A stretch of 64,000 nt of DNA, taken from NCBI GenBank assembly GCA_013420905.1, contig JAAXNY010000009.1, positions 744,001 through 808,000 on the forward strand. The letters run 5' to 3'. A program made the position numbers and the translations under genes. Of the stretch, positions 44,034 through 54,653 are shown piece by piece. A model generated the notes under the pieces. The model searched no databases. It saw only the letters and a program-made list of their open reading frames with translations, and was not told the DNA's origin. The stretch comes from Collybia mongolica. Lineage: Eukaryota > Basidiomycota > Agaricomycetes > Agaricales > Clitocybaceae. Within the stretch, counting starts at the first letter, position 1. Each line of letters begins with the position of its first letter.

Positions 44034-47000
44034 TTATGCGAGATGGACAGTAATCTCAGTGGCCCCTTTCTCAACACCGACCCTAATTCCAGTACCACCC
44101 AGTAACGCCCCACCAACCGCACCATTTCCAGTTATGCGCTCGCCGAAAACCTCGACTAGAGAAATGTCTGACGTTCTACTCAGAACCGTGACTTTGATCT
44201 CCCCGGACTTCCTTGAGGCGCGGATAGTCCCTACGACCTCGACTCCTTTCCCGGCAGGTATACTGGTCTCTACGATCTGCCCCTCCGCCAGCTCATAGAG
44301 TTGGACGACAAGGCCTTGACTATAGTCATAGTCTGGACGACCTGTTTTCTCTGGCCCCAAACAGAGTATTGTTCCGGGACGGACCCATACAGGAATTTCA
44401 TTGAGTGGCACGAGCTCCTTGATCCAAACAGGACCTTGAACCGCACGCTCAGGGTGGAAGAAAGATGTCCAGCGACCCGCAGGTATGTAGTACTCAGATT
44501 CTTCTTCTTTCGGGACAAATACTGGGGCCACTAAGAGGCTTGGCCCCATCATATATTGTCTGTCAAGGTGGTGGGTCGTTCGGTCGCTGAGGAATTCCAA
44601 GAACATAGCACGTTGCATTGGGTGACCCTTTACATGTGCTTGGATTGACTATAGGTGGCGGTATGAATAGTCAATAACCGTAGGTCAATGTACAATCTCA
44701 CCAGGTTGTACAAGTAGGGCATCAGTCGATGCTTTGCTTCCACAAATATTGCCATACTCCTAGCTGCATCTTCGCCGTATTGCCATGGAACCCGATATGA
44801 TGACGAGCCATGGAGTCGAGAATGCGACGAGAATAGACCAAACGCTACCCATCGTTGATATATCTCGGGAGGTGGATGGCCCTGTGAATGTCTTCATCAA
44901 TCCATATGTATATCCTTGACATGGAATGTACCTCAAAGCCACCAATGTCATGCGAAGCATACCCAAAGCCAGATGTGGTGAGAGAAAGACAGCCACGCAG
45001 GGCCTCAGCCATCGCTTCCCACGTCGATTCGCAATCTCCTCCCCAATGTACAGGAAACCTAAAAATAGAATACGTGGATTTAATAATCGAACGTCATGAA
45101 AGGATATTTGTTACATACCGTTGCCCACCTGCAGCAGAAGACCTCGCAAATACGACAGCTTCGCCTTCGCCAAAACGTTCGCGTAAGAGATTGAATACCA
45201 TCTCGTTGTAGGCCACGGCATATGTATTATGCATTCGCATCGGATCAGATCCATCATGGAATTTTACTGACGCATGAGGGATGCGTTCGCCAAAGTCAGT
45301 CTTTGGGAAGTGGTGGTCAGGACTGTAATGCAAAAAGTGTACAGGCCGAATAGTCTCACTTTGAAGGCGTCGACACCAAGGTCTATGAGTGCCGAAAGTT
45401 TATCGCTATACCACTGTCGAGCAGCAGGATTAGTGACGTCGAGGATGGCGAGCCCTGGGATGGGATTCTTAAAGTTATGAAAATATTCTATATGAAGGTA
45501 TTTACCTGGTTGCCAAAGATCCCATCTGCAGAGTTTGGGAAATCAAAAATGAGTCATTTCGATTCGAGAGAAATTGATGTACTGCCATGGAGTCCCGTCA
45601 GTTCTCTTAATGAAAAAACCCCCTTCGACACCCTCCTTGAATATGGGGGAGAGCTGAGAAATGTATGGGTTGACTTGAATCCTTATGAACGGTCGGTTTC
45701 AAAATATTGTCCTTGTTACTCACTCCATAAACACGTTTTCACACCGTATTTCTCCTTGATTTCGGTAAGATAAGCCTTGGGATCGGGAAAGTTGTCGGGG
45801 TCGAATGTGAACGAGCACCTAGTGGTAGTACTTTAAATGGGGAATTGCGAACCAAGTAAGAGTTGATCTTACCACTCATATTGTTTCATCCAGAAGCAGT
45901 CGAGATGAAATACCCGAACTGGACAATCTCTTTCCTTCATGCCCTCCAAAAATCCCGATACCGTTGTGCTTGAGTAAGATGTCAGGAATGAAGTTGAGAG
46001 CCAAAGACCATACGTCCAACTAGGCAACATCCTGTATAACATCGATTAATTACAGGAAGCATTTAATAGTGGTGAACATACGCAGGACGTCCAGTGATGC
46101 GTGTGTACTTCTCTAAGATCTAAATCGAAGATCAAATTTTGATTTCATGGACTAGAAAACCTTGTGCGAACCTCGAGTGGGGTTTCACCGTAAATTAAGA
46201 AATACTCAAGGCTACTTCCCGCGACAGAGACCCCGACTCTGCTAACCTTTTCAGAGCCGACCTCAACCTCGACTTCACCTGGATGGTTGATGAATACACC
46301 GTAGTTCCTGTTGGTTATATAGAACGGAACACATTTGTACGCTTGTTCACTAGACGTGCCACCATCCTGGTTCCAGATCTTGATCGCTTGTCCTTGTGAT
46401 ATCATTCATGGTTGTGTATTTTTATCGTGAACATGTGAAAGAAAATCATACCATTTTTTACAAATGCGCCAAACTGCTCTCCGAAACCGTATACGAGCTC
46501 CCCGGGAGACAAGTTGAGCTCCGAATTGATATATCTTACGATTCGTGGGGCTGGGGTAGGGTTTGGATTAGAGGCAGGGTCTCTCGCCAGGCATGAGCTG
46601 TTTGAAGCGGATCCTGATGTCCAGTGTGTGGGAACATCATAGAGAGCTTGGTGTTTCTCTCCCGCAGTGGTCAAGGTTCGCGTTGGGGATTTAAAGGAAA
46701 TGGTATATGGGTTTTCATTAATTTCTGCCGTCAATCCCCCGGTCGTAAGAGAAAGGGTCGTCCCGTCTTTGTTCAACAAAGACGAGCCAGAGATGGGTTT
46801 ATCGTCAGGGAAGAGAGGGATAGTTGGGAATGGTTTGTGGTGTGTGAAATGATCAATCTTAACACCTATAACACCCTCTGTCGGCGAATGTACCCGGACG
46901 CTCAATACAGGCCCTACACAATGTAAAATATGCGGAAAAAGGTGGGTTAAAATAACATACCGCCCAAGGTATCCCCTCGGTGCCTGATGGGCCTTGTAGC

Positions 47001-47108
47001 AACCTGAAGACTGTAGGCATCTCCGTCATTTGTAACCTGAGTAACCTGCAAGCCATAAAATGCCTTGACGCCGTCTTTTAGCAACCAGAATCCGTCGTTG
47101 AATTTCAT
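44034..47108 (-). CDS. Glycoside hydrolase family 31, alpha-xylosidase-like
   Basis: Minus strand, ATG 47108, stop at 44034. The product starts [20 protein letters not shown]. The N-terminal beta-domain contains [36 protein letters not shown] and [20 protein letters not shown]. The barrel shows [40 protein letters not shown] and [20 protein letters not shown]; the Asp in KTDFGE is the nucleophile and this wording is typical of alpha-xylosidases (YicI type). [17 protein letters not shown] carries the acid/base Asp. C-terminal strands include [12 protein letters not shown]. No signal peptide is apparent, suggesting an intracellular enzyme acting on imported xyloglucan or isoprimeverose pieces; this is inference. 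About ten introns. Divergent from the serine dehydratase gene. Confidence 0.9.
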
Positions 47109-47740
47109 GGGAGGTTGTATGAGCTTTCAGCATCAGTAGGTCGCTATTTTATAGAAAACATTTTGAGTTCGGTCATAACACCCAACGGGCCGCGAGACCT
47201 CCCGAGAAAAAGCCGACATTCTCCTCGTAGACCAGAGAAGACACCAGATGGGTAAGATAGCCGCAAAGTGGTATACCGCAAGTGTTCTGTAGTTGTCCTT
47301 TCGGGAAAGCCGGAACGAGGAATCCGAAAGTGTCGAAAGAGGTGTACACAAAAATTGATTAATGCACGATCACAGGATAGATAGATTAATCTAGTACAAT
47401 CAGATAAAAGTCAGATGCAAAAGAATGAATGCAGATCCCTATACGGTGAGCAATGCAAAATTGACACTTTATCCTATATTAGTTTGTGTCTAATCCAATA
47501 GAATTCCTATTAATGTTTGTCTATCAACTTGCTGAGATTGAGGTACATGAGATACAAAAGACTCAGAGAAAATGTTATCCAAAATGTGTGCTGTTGACTT
47601 GAGGAAGGAGGCGAAGTGATCTAATCATTAAATGTCGCGTAATTTGGCTAAAGATTATCACACATGATCGTGTAAAGGTTTGGATTGTAAGATCCGTGAT
47701 CCCTTGTTGACCATGTTGACTTACTACTTGCAGCATAAAC
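47109..47740. promoter_or_regulatory. Head-to-head intergenic region, GH31 / serine dehydratase
   Basis: 632 bp between divergent start codons with no coding signal. It should hold both promoters; no motif was strong enough to name. Confidence 0.45.
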
Positions 47741-49079
47741 ATGGGGAATCTCTGGAAGGAAACTCCTTTAATCTACTCCAGTCATATATCGGAGGTCCTC
47801 CAATCTACTGCGTATCTAAAGCTTGAAGTAAATATCATTTTGCATCGAATTACTTGACTAAAAATCATTCAACCATGATGCTTACAGAACTTGCACCCAT
47901 CACATTCATTCAAGTACCGTGGAATTTCTCTCTTCGTCCAGACAGCCAAGGAAGAGCATGGACCTTCTGTTCATCTTGTCATAGCATCTGGTGGCAACGC
48001 AGGCCTCGCTGCAGCTTGTGCAGCGCGCGCCCTCGAAGTCAGGTGTAGTGTTTTCATACCTGAAGGCGCTACGCAAAGGACACTTGATCTACTGCGACGT
48101 GAAAAAGCGGAGGTTGTCATGATTGGTCGCCACTATGCAGAGGCATTGAAGGCTGCAAAGAGCGTTGTCGATCGGGAAACTGATGCGTAGGTACTTGCCC
48201 ACTTTTGCTACATTTCGTTTCTAAATTTGGCTCAATCTTTGCAGCGTCATGGTGCCTGCATATGATGATCAGATCCTGTGGCGTGGGCATAGTTCAATGA
48301 TTCACGAAATATTAGAGCAACTTCAGGATAAACCAGATGCTATCTTCTGTAGTGTTGGAGGAGGCGGTCTACTTGGTGGCTTGATCGTTGGTTGTCGAGA
48401 TGTCGGGTGGGACGATGGTCCGATAATTTACGTTTTTTTGCCCAACCAACTAATTTTTTCTTCTCTAGTCCCAATTATCGCTCTGGAAACTATTGGTTCT
48501 GACTGCTTCTATCATTCGATGTCAATGAATGACCAGAGGTTCAACATTGTGTCACAAGTATTGCCCGCCGAGGTTGGGGTTATAGAAGATAAAGACACTG
48601 GTCTGAACCTCGCTCATTTCAGCAGATTTACATCGAAAGCCTCGGGTTCATTGGGAGCATCACAACCAGCTGCTCGCGTGGTGAAAATGGCACTTGAGAG
48701 AAAAGGCGGTGTTAAATGTGTGACTGTACCAGATGAGCTCAGTATGCAGGTGCTTGGGGCTTTCGCAGGTACTCCCGGCAACTATTCCGTTGGAGCGGGG
48801 ACTAAATTCAAATTGACAGACGACCATAAGATATTGGTTGAGTTGGCATGCTCGACAACTCTTGTGCCTGCCTACAAGCCTGCATTGTTTGATAAATTGG
48901 TACCCTCTATGTTCGACAACAAGAAAAGAACCGTGATTTTTGTGGTTTGTGGGGGGTTTAAAATATCCTTGGATGACGCCGCGGAGTACCGGAGAGAGGT
49001 GGACCGGGATATACAGAGCAAGGGAGAGACTTGGGACGTATTTTGTGATGACGGAAAGCCATTTCCGGTGGGGAAGTGA
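47741..49079 (+). CDS. L-serine/L-threonine dehydratase (PLP-dependent)
   Basis: Five exons (47741-47827, 47888-48186, 48245-48417, 48469-48768, 48820-49079) give 372 residues. MGNLWKETPLIYSSHISEVL starts the protein; NLHPSHSFKYRGISLFVQ carries the PLP lysine (SFKYRG). VIASGGNAGLAAACAARAL and FCSVGGGGLLGGLIVGCRDV are the substrate and phosphate loops. The rest (MVPAYDDQILWRGHSSMIHE, SLGASQPAARVVKMALE, VIFVVCGGFKISLDDAA) fits CHA1/serine dehydratase. The enzyme converts serine or threonine to pyruvate or 2-oxobutyrate plus ammonia. Introns 3 and 4 are both 51 nt, multiples of three without stop codons, so retention would keep the frame. Confidence 0.88.
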
Positions 49080-49208
49080 GTATTTGAGGGGCCTCATGAC
49101 CAATGATTACCATATCACTAAATAACAAAAATCGTGGCATTGCACGTTCGGTATTGTCTTCGATAATCCATGAGATGAAAACGTACCAGAAGGCATCGGA
49201 TAATACAT

Positions 49209-49577
49209 TCATTTCGACTCCTCTGCATCCCTTGCTGCTTTCTTTGCTAGTCTCTCCATCCGTATTCTATTCAGTTCCTCCCTAACCCCACTTTGGTCCG
49301 TCGGAATTCGCTAACGGATGTATATCTTTAGAATATAATTTAACAAAATTGTAATAGCCTTCTATCACCTGGTTTGTTCGCTCTTCAGAGGGGAAGAGTT
49401 TGTCTCGATACTGTTAGGACAGAAAATGGGATGAAGATATGATTCTTAGAATGTATCGCCACGTACCGGAATAACATTTTGTCTGTACCAGTCTGGATCC
49501 CCGAAGTGTACAAGGGCAGCGATCGGAATGAAAAGGTATAGCGTAAACTTGAAGACCTCAAGATTTGGGCCGCCCAT
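49209..49577 (-). CDS. PET100: PET100-like cytochrome c oxidase assembly protein
   Basis: Minus strand, three exons, ATG 49577, stop at 49209-49211, about 84 residues. MGGPNLEVFKFTLYLFIPIA opens with a single hydrophobic segment, then LVHFGDPDWYRQNVIP, YRDKLFPSEERTNQ, RIPTDQSGVREELNRIRMER and a Lys/Ala/Glu-rich tail. The GPNLEVFKF start, one membrane span and the DPxWY...VIPYRDxLFP motif are characteristic of PET100, a small inner-membrane chaperone of complex IV assembly. Each exon alone is too short to be noticed, so the gene is easily missed. Confidence 0.88.
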
Positions 49578-49809
49578 TGTGTTCTGGCGCGTGAGCAGGG
49601 AACTGAACGCGGTAAAACCTCACTGTTTGGCATTACCAGAGCTTTCAAATAGCCCGGCCGTTTCCCACACAGGCCTTAGCCGAGACTTCAGGCTGGTTGC
49701 GGTGTACAATGTTTTTCCTACGTACTCTCAGGTGTACATGTGACGAGTGTTTTGGTTCTTGATGAAAAGGAAATTTACATCCAGTATACAAATGAAAGCA
49801 TCAACTCCG

Positions 49810-50539
49810 TTATAGGGTAACCTCTCTTACGCCATCCTTGTCCACCACTTTGATTTTATAGTTTCCAGGACTAACCACCAATCGCTTCGATACTTCATCT
49901 ATGCATCGCTTCAAAGTAGCAAGGCCTTCTTCAAGAGAGGCTTCCGGGTCATGGTATCTGCACAGAGACTGAGTCAATAACGAACGCACAGACCAGGAAG
50001 AATAATGTTTGGAGGACATGATTATTAGGACAGTGAAAGAGGCGCACCTGTCAAGTAAACTCAGAGCAAAGTAGCTCCCATACCCATGAGCACCAAAAGG
50101 CACCTCCGTCATTGTACCAAGATAGTCTACCCAGTACAGATGTGGCTCATGTGTTGCTGTGTCATAGCCACCAACGAGAAGGTTAACTGAATACGGCTTG
50201 CGGGATCGGAGAGACTCTGCTAGCGACCGGCGGATCCATGATGCAGCAGCAGACGGACGTAGAGGGTAGAGATTGCGGATTTGGTACAAGCGAATGTTGC
50301 GTTCGACGTATTCCGCGAATTGAATAGTATCGCCTGGAAGGTATTAAGTTAAGTATCACTGGTAGCATTACGGTAGACGTGCGCATACCAGGCTCTCCAG
50401 AGTATGCCATGAGCAGATGAGGACTGAGTGTCTTGATTTTATCCTCGTCCACCTTCATCTTTACGATTGATCGGGCGGCAGTCGTGTCTGCAGCGACGAT
50501 AACATATCCTTTGCCTGTGATCGCAAATGAAGTCTCCAT
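49810..50539 (-). CDS. PRE1: Proteasome subunit beta type-4 (PRE1/PSMB2-like)
   Basis: Minus strand, start ATG 50539 (METSFAITGKGYVIVAADTT). Further blocks: IVKMKVDEDKIKTLSPHLLM, AYSGEPGDTIQFAEYVERNI, LYQIRNLYPLRPSAAASWIR, SLAESLRSRKPYSVNLLVGG, LYWVDYLGTMTEVPFGAHGY and SLEEGLATLKRCIDEVSKRL. It is the non-catalytic beta-4 subunit: there is no cleaved propeptide or N-terminal Thr. A frame extends 11 codons upstream, but METSF aligns with the family start. It forms part of the 20S core in nucleus and cytosol. Confidence 0.93.
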
Positions 50540-50793
50540 GGTATGTTCAGGTGCGATGAAATGTGAATGCAATTGAAGTTTGAACGATGAGCTAAGCTGG
50601 AATTACGCGTCGAGGAGAGGACGCGTGGTTCGGCAAAGCCCGGTTCGTTCTGACCCTAACCCCAGAATTGAAGGCGCCAAGCATGCAATTGTCGGTCTCT
50701 GGAATGCCGGTCGGCTCAACTAACCAACCACCATGATTTCCCCAGATTGTATCACCCAAACCTTTCGCCACTTCCGTTTATCTGTAACCTGAC
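50540..50793. promoter_or_regulatory. Bidirectional promoter region, PRE1 / thioesterase
   Basis: 254 bp between divergent ATGs. The sequence CCGGTTCG/CGGTCGGC-rich area near 50640-50715 is GC-rich relative to its surroundings. The fungal proteasome element (PACE, GGTGGCAAA) was looked for by eye and not seen. Confidence 0.4.
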
Positions 50794-51368
50794 ATGCCTG
50801 AAGCAGATCTTAAGACTAGAACCCGCTCCGACTATGCCTATTTCTTGACTTATCGCACACGTTGGTCCGTGAGACTATTCGACACAATGCTGGATTACGC
50901 TCCTCCCTAACCATTCCAAAGGAGCGACAATGACCAGTATTCACACATCAACAACGCGATATATTACCATCTTTTTGATTCAATAGTAAACACATACCTC
51001 ATCGAACACTGCGACCTCAATCCCACCACGTCACCCCTCATTGGGCTTGTCGTCTCCTCGTTCTGTCAAGTGAGTCTTGTAAAGGAGAGGAATTTGGTCT
51101 GCCACACTCATTTTCTTAGTTCTTTGCACCTCTGTCCTTTCCACAAATTTTGAATTTGGGACTCCGTGTCAACAGACTGGGAAAGAGCTCCGTTACCTAT
51201 GAAGTAGGGGTATTTGAAGAGGGGAAGGATGTACCTGCTGCAGTTGGTGGATATACCCATGTTTTTGTGGGGAGTCAGTCGCGCAAGAGCACAACTATGG
51301 GTAACATTACAAAAGCCGGACTTCAGAAGTTATGCATCGACCTAAACCGGATGAATGCGAAACTTTAG
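50794..51368 (+). CDS. Hot-dog fold acyl-CoA thioesterase (4HBT-like)
   Basis: Three exons from ATG 50794, about 170 residues. After MPEADLKTRTRSDYAYFLTY, splicing gives RTRWSDNDQYSHINNAIYYH, with the hot-dog signature RWSDNDxYxHxNN containing the catalytic Asp and His. LFDSIVNTYLIEHCDLNP, LIGLVVSSFCQFFAPLSFPQ, LNLGLRVNRLGKSSVTYEVG and AVGGYTHVFVGSQSRKSTTM follow. The family hydrolyses acyl-CoA thioesters; chain length is unknown. Short and without a targeting sequence. Confidence 0.85.
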
Positions 51369-51880
51369 ACTTGTATCTGGCGATTCTAATGAAGACGTGT
51401 TTTGCCCAGAGCGAGGGTTGTGGGATCTTTCTCACTTGATTGATGCCCCATTGCATACTCTTTGATATGACTTATGTTCTATTTTAGGACGCTCCTCGAC
51501 GAGCCATTTCCGCAACCCTATAGATGGGTGCGTTGTCAATATTTGTTTGACTACTTTAAACTAGTGACAACGCTCCCTCCGGAGAAACATAGGATGTAGT
51601 GACGTCTCTTTCGCTCATATGATGTATCTAACCGCTACTTCGGGACACCGGCGATTTACTGGCCTAGAACGGTTTAGAAAGAGAACCACCTTGGAAGAAC
51701 CTATCCGGCTTTTACGATCACGCGTTGCGGAGTTGATAGAACCAAAGGCTCATGGTAAAAAAAGTTAGAATAGGATGGTATACTAGGTAGCGAGACTACT
51801 TTGGCCAACAAACGCAAGGTGTCATAAAACTAGCCATGACATCACTATGATCTCAATCTAGACCTGGTCTTCCTCAGTTC
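51369..51880. other. Intergenic, upstream of the glutamate decarboxylase gene
   Basis: No gene recognised in this half-kilobase stretch; it should hold the 3' flank of the thioesterase gene and upstream regulatory sequence of GAD. Confidence 0.4.
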
Positions 51881-51890
51881 TATAAAAACC
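51881..51890 (+). promoter_or_regulatory. TATA box of the glutamate decarboxylase gene
   Basis: TATAAAAACC lies 53 bp upstream of the GAD start codon ATG 51934, followed by a pyrimidine-rich leader (CTTCTCACTCTCACC). Good match in sequence and spacing; suggests regulated expression. Confidence 0.6.
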
Positions 51891-51933
51891 CCTCATCGAT
51901 TGTCCACCCTTGAACCTTCTCACTCTCACCACC

Positions 51934-54434
51934 ATGGCCCTCTCCAAGGTTGTTCTCGCCTCCCTGTTTGTGCCCAATCTGATACCCCTCACTATAGCAC
52001 GTTAATCCGAACAGGCTTCTTCAAGATTCTCATGTATGTGTCGTGTTCACTGTCTTGTTGCTTTCCTCACTTATCTATGGCTTCTAGGACAAGCACCCGC
52101 ACCAACGCGGGTTTAACAGGGCGATATCCTCGGAGACAAATCATTCATACGGGGCTCGTTATGGCACCAACCCTATTCCCAAATATCATCTTGCCTCTAA
52201 GGCATGTGTTCCTTTCTTTGTGGGCGATAAAGTGCCTTAACCAAAGTCATTGATATATATAGGGAGTCAATGCCGATGCGGCTTATCAAGTTATTCACGA
52301 TGAACTGAGCTTAGGTGAGACCAAATTGTGCCTCCAGGACGTCCGATTATTTACCTAGGCAATCAGATGGCTCCCCGGTTCTCAATCTGGCATCTTTTGT
52401 CCACACATGGATGCCCCCGCAAGCGGATAAGTTGATGATGGAAAACATGTCAAAAAACCTTATAGGTGCTTCTGATTGACCATCGTCTATCAATCGCACA
52501 CTCATCGAAGAGCTAGACTGTGATGAATATCCCGCAACCCGTACGTGACACTACTTATACTGTCAAGTTTGTTCGAAGCCTATACATATACCCCGGTTTT
52601 CATCAGAGACACTTCACACAAGATGTGAGTTGTGATATTCTCTCAACAATAGTACAGGGCTGAATCTTCTTCAAAGGCATTTCCATCCTGGCTGATATGT
52701 GGCATGCACCGTCAGCAAAACAGGCCATTGGTACTGCTACCACTGGCTCGTCGGAGGCTATTCAACTGGGCGGCCTTGCTATGAAAAAGATTTGGCAACA
52801 GAAGCGTAAAGCTGCGGGGAAGAGCATTCACGAGCCTGGGTTAGTAGCGATAAATCTGCCCCTGATGTTTCATTGTTCATAAATTTTGATAGACCAAACA
52901 TTGTCATGGGCGCGAACGCTCAAGTGGCACTCGAAAAGTTTGCTCGTTATTTTGAAGTGGAATGTAGGCTTGTACCTATTTCCGTGGAGAGCAAATATAG
53001 GTTGGATGCGAAGAAGGCCATGGAAATGGTAGACGAAAATACTATTGGGATATTCGTCATTCTCGGCAGTGAGTCTCAACACTGCCATTCGACAGCACAC
53101 TAGTAACCGCTTCCAAATACATAGGTACTTATACAGGTCACTACGAACCTGTTAAAGAAATGTCTGATCTTCTCGACGAGTACGAAGCCCAAACGGGACA
53201 CTTTGTTCCAATCCACGGTAATCGTACTCTGAATATTCTCGGTTCTAACTTATCATTTCTTCATAATAGTTGACGGTGCTTCGGGAGCTTTCATCGCACC
53301 CTTTGCAACTGTAAGTCTTTCCAGAAAGGCTTCTTTTGTGCCTATCTTCCTTTCTAACAAACGATTAGCCCAAATTAGAGTGGGATTTCAAACTTCCAAG
53401 AGTTGTATCCATCAATACGTCGTACGTATATCATTCGCCAAGTCCCGGCCACTATATCGATATAACACATTCTTTAGCGGTCATAAGTTTGGACTTAGCT
53501 ATGTCGGTGTTGGATGGGTAGTCTGGAGAGACAAAGCGCACCTTCCCAAGGAGCTAATCTTTGAGCTGCATTATCTTGGTTCTGTTGAATACTCTTTCTC
53601 CCTCAATTTCTCCCGCCCAGCCGCACCAATCATCGCACAATACTTCAACTTCATCCATCTAGGCTTTGAAGGCTACCGCGCAGTGGCCTTGTCCGATATG
53701 AAGAATGCCAGGCTTCTTAGCCGGGCTCTGGAAAATTCTGGGTACTATGCAGTATTGAGTGATGTTCACAGGAAAATCGAGACTGCTGTTGGGTCTGTCA
53801 AGGGAGCCGTGGGTTTGGACGACACCAATATAGAAGTAAGTGGGAATATCGTAGTACGCAACAAGTGGCATACTTTTCTCACAAACATTTCCAGCGATAC
53901 GTCCCCGGGCTGCCAGTTGTCGCTTTCCGTTTCTCCGATGATTTCCAAGAGAAGCATCCTGACGTTCAGCAAAAGTGGATTCAAACCCTTCTCCGGGCCA
54001 AAGGATGGTGGGTTCTGGCTATCAGATTCATTTGGGGCTTTGGCTCATTCTCATGCAAGGATTGTTCCTAACTATGAACTCGCCCCGGGCTTGGAAAAGG
54101 TCGAAATACTCCGTGTGGTAGTTCGAGAGAATATGACGGAAGTGGTATGTTGATTTTTGATAATTGAGCGTTGCAGGTTCTCACATCCCCACAGCTCATT
54201 GATCAGCTTGTTGCCGATATTGTAAGTTCAACGCTCACAGGGGAAGAGGATCTAATCATTGGCATTATGCAGATTGAAGTGACAGAGAGCTTGGCATCCC
54301 AGTCCTCGTCAGCTCATGCGCTGAATATCCTCGGCCATGCTCAGCACAAAGGGAATCTGCACGAAAACTCTCATGGGAGGTTGGAGGCTGGAGAAGGAAG
54401 CAAGTCATCTGGAACTTATGCAAAGACTTGTTGA
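51934..54434 (+). CDS. GAD1: Glutamate decarboxylase
   Basis: ATG 51934, stop 54434, about a dozen introns. First exons read [17 protein letters not shown] and [16 protein letters not shown], then [20 protein letters not shown] and [95 protein letters not shown] and [20 protein letters not shown] follow; the Lys in GHKFG binds PLP and the Asp in HVDGASG contacts the ring. The C-terminal part ([31 protein letters not shown]) is complete. It makes GABA from glutamate, with roles in pH and oxidative stress. One intron (52202-52262) starts with GC. Confidence 0.92.
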
Positions 54435-54653
54435 TGGGGTTGGAATTCAGATTTTCAGTAAAGATGTAGACAAGCAATGTTGAGCCTGCGTGATAGACCA
54501 TACATAGCGTGTACGATAGTATTGCTGGACTGAATGCTATCAAACAATTTCCATCGTTCATGTCAAAACACGTCAACAAGAGTAAAGCTATATTCGTCCG
54601 TGACGCGACGCGTCGAATCTTGCCTGCCATTTGGTTGTGGCACATCCTTTCCT

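Noticed and set aside
45477..45773. Plus-strand frame in the GH31 gene
   Set aside because: Lies opposite GH31 exons with perfect family motifs on the minus strand.
50540..50572. Eleven-codon upstream extension of the proteasome beta-4 subunit
   Set aside because: METSF aligns with the family N-terminus; the extension has no counterpart.
54265..54645. Minus-strand frame between GAD and POLD2
   Set aside because: No motif and no splice support; overlaps the last GAD exon.
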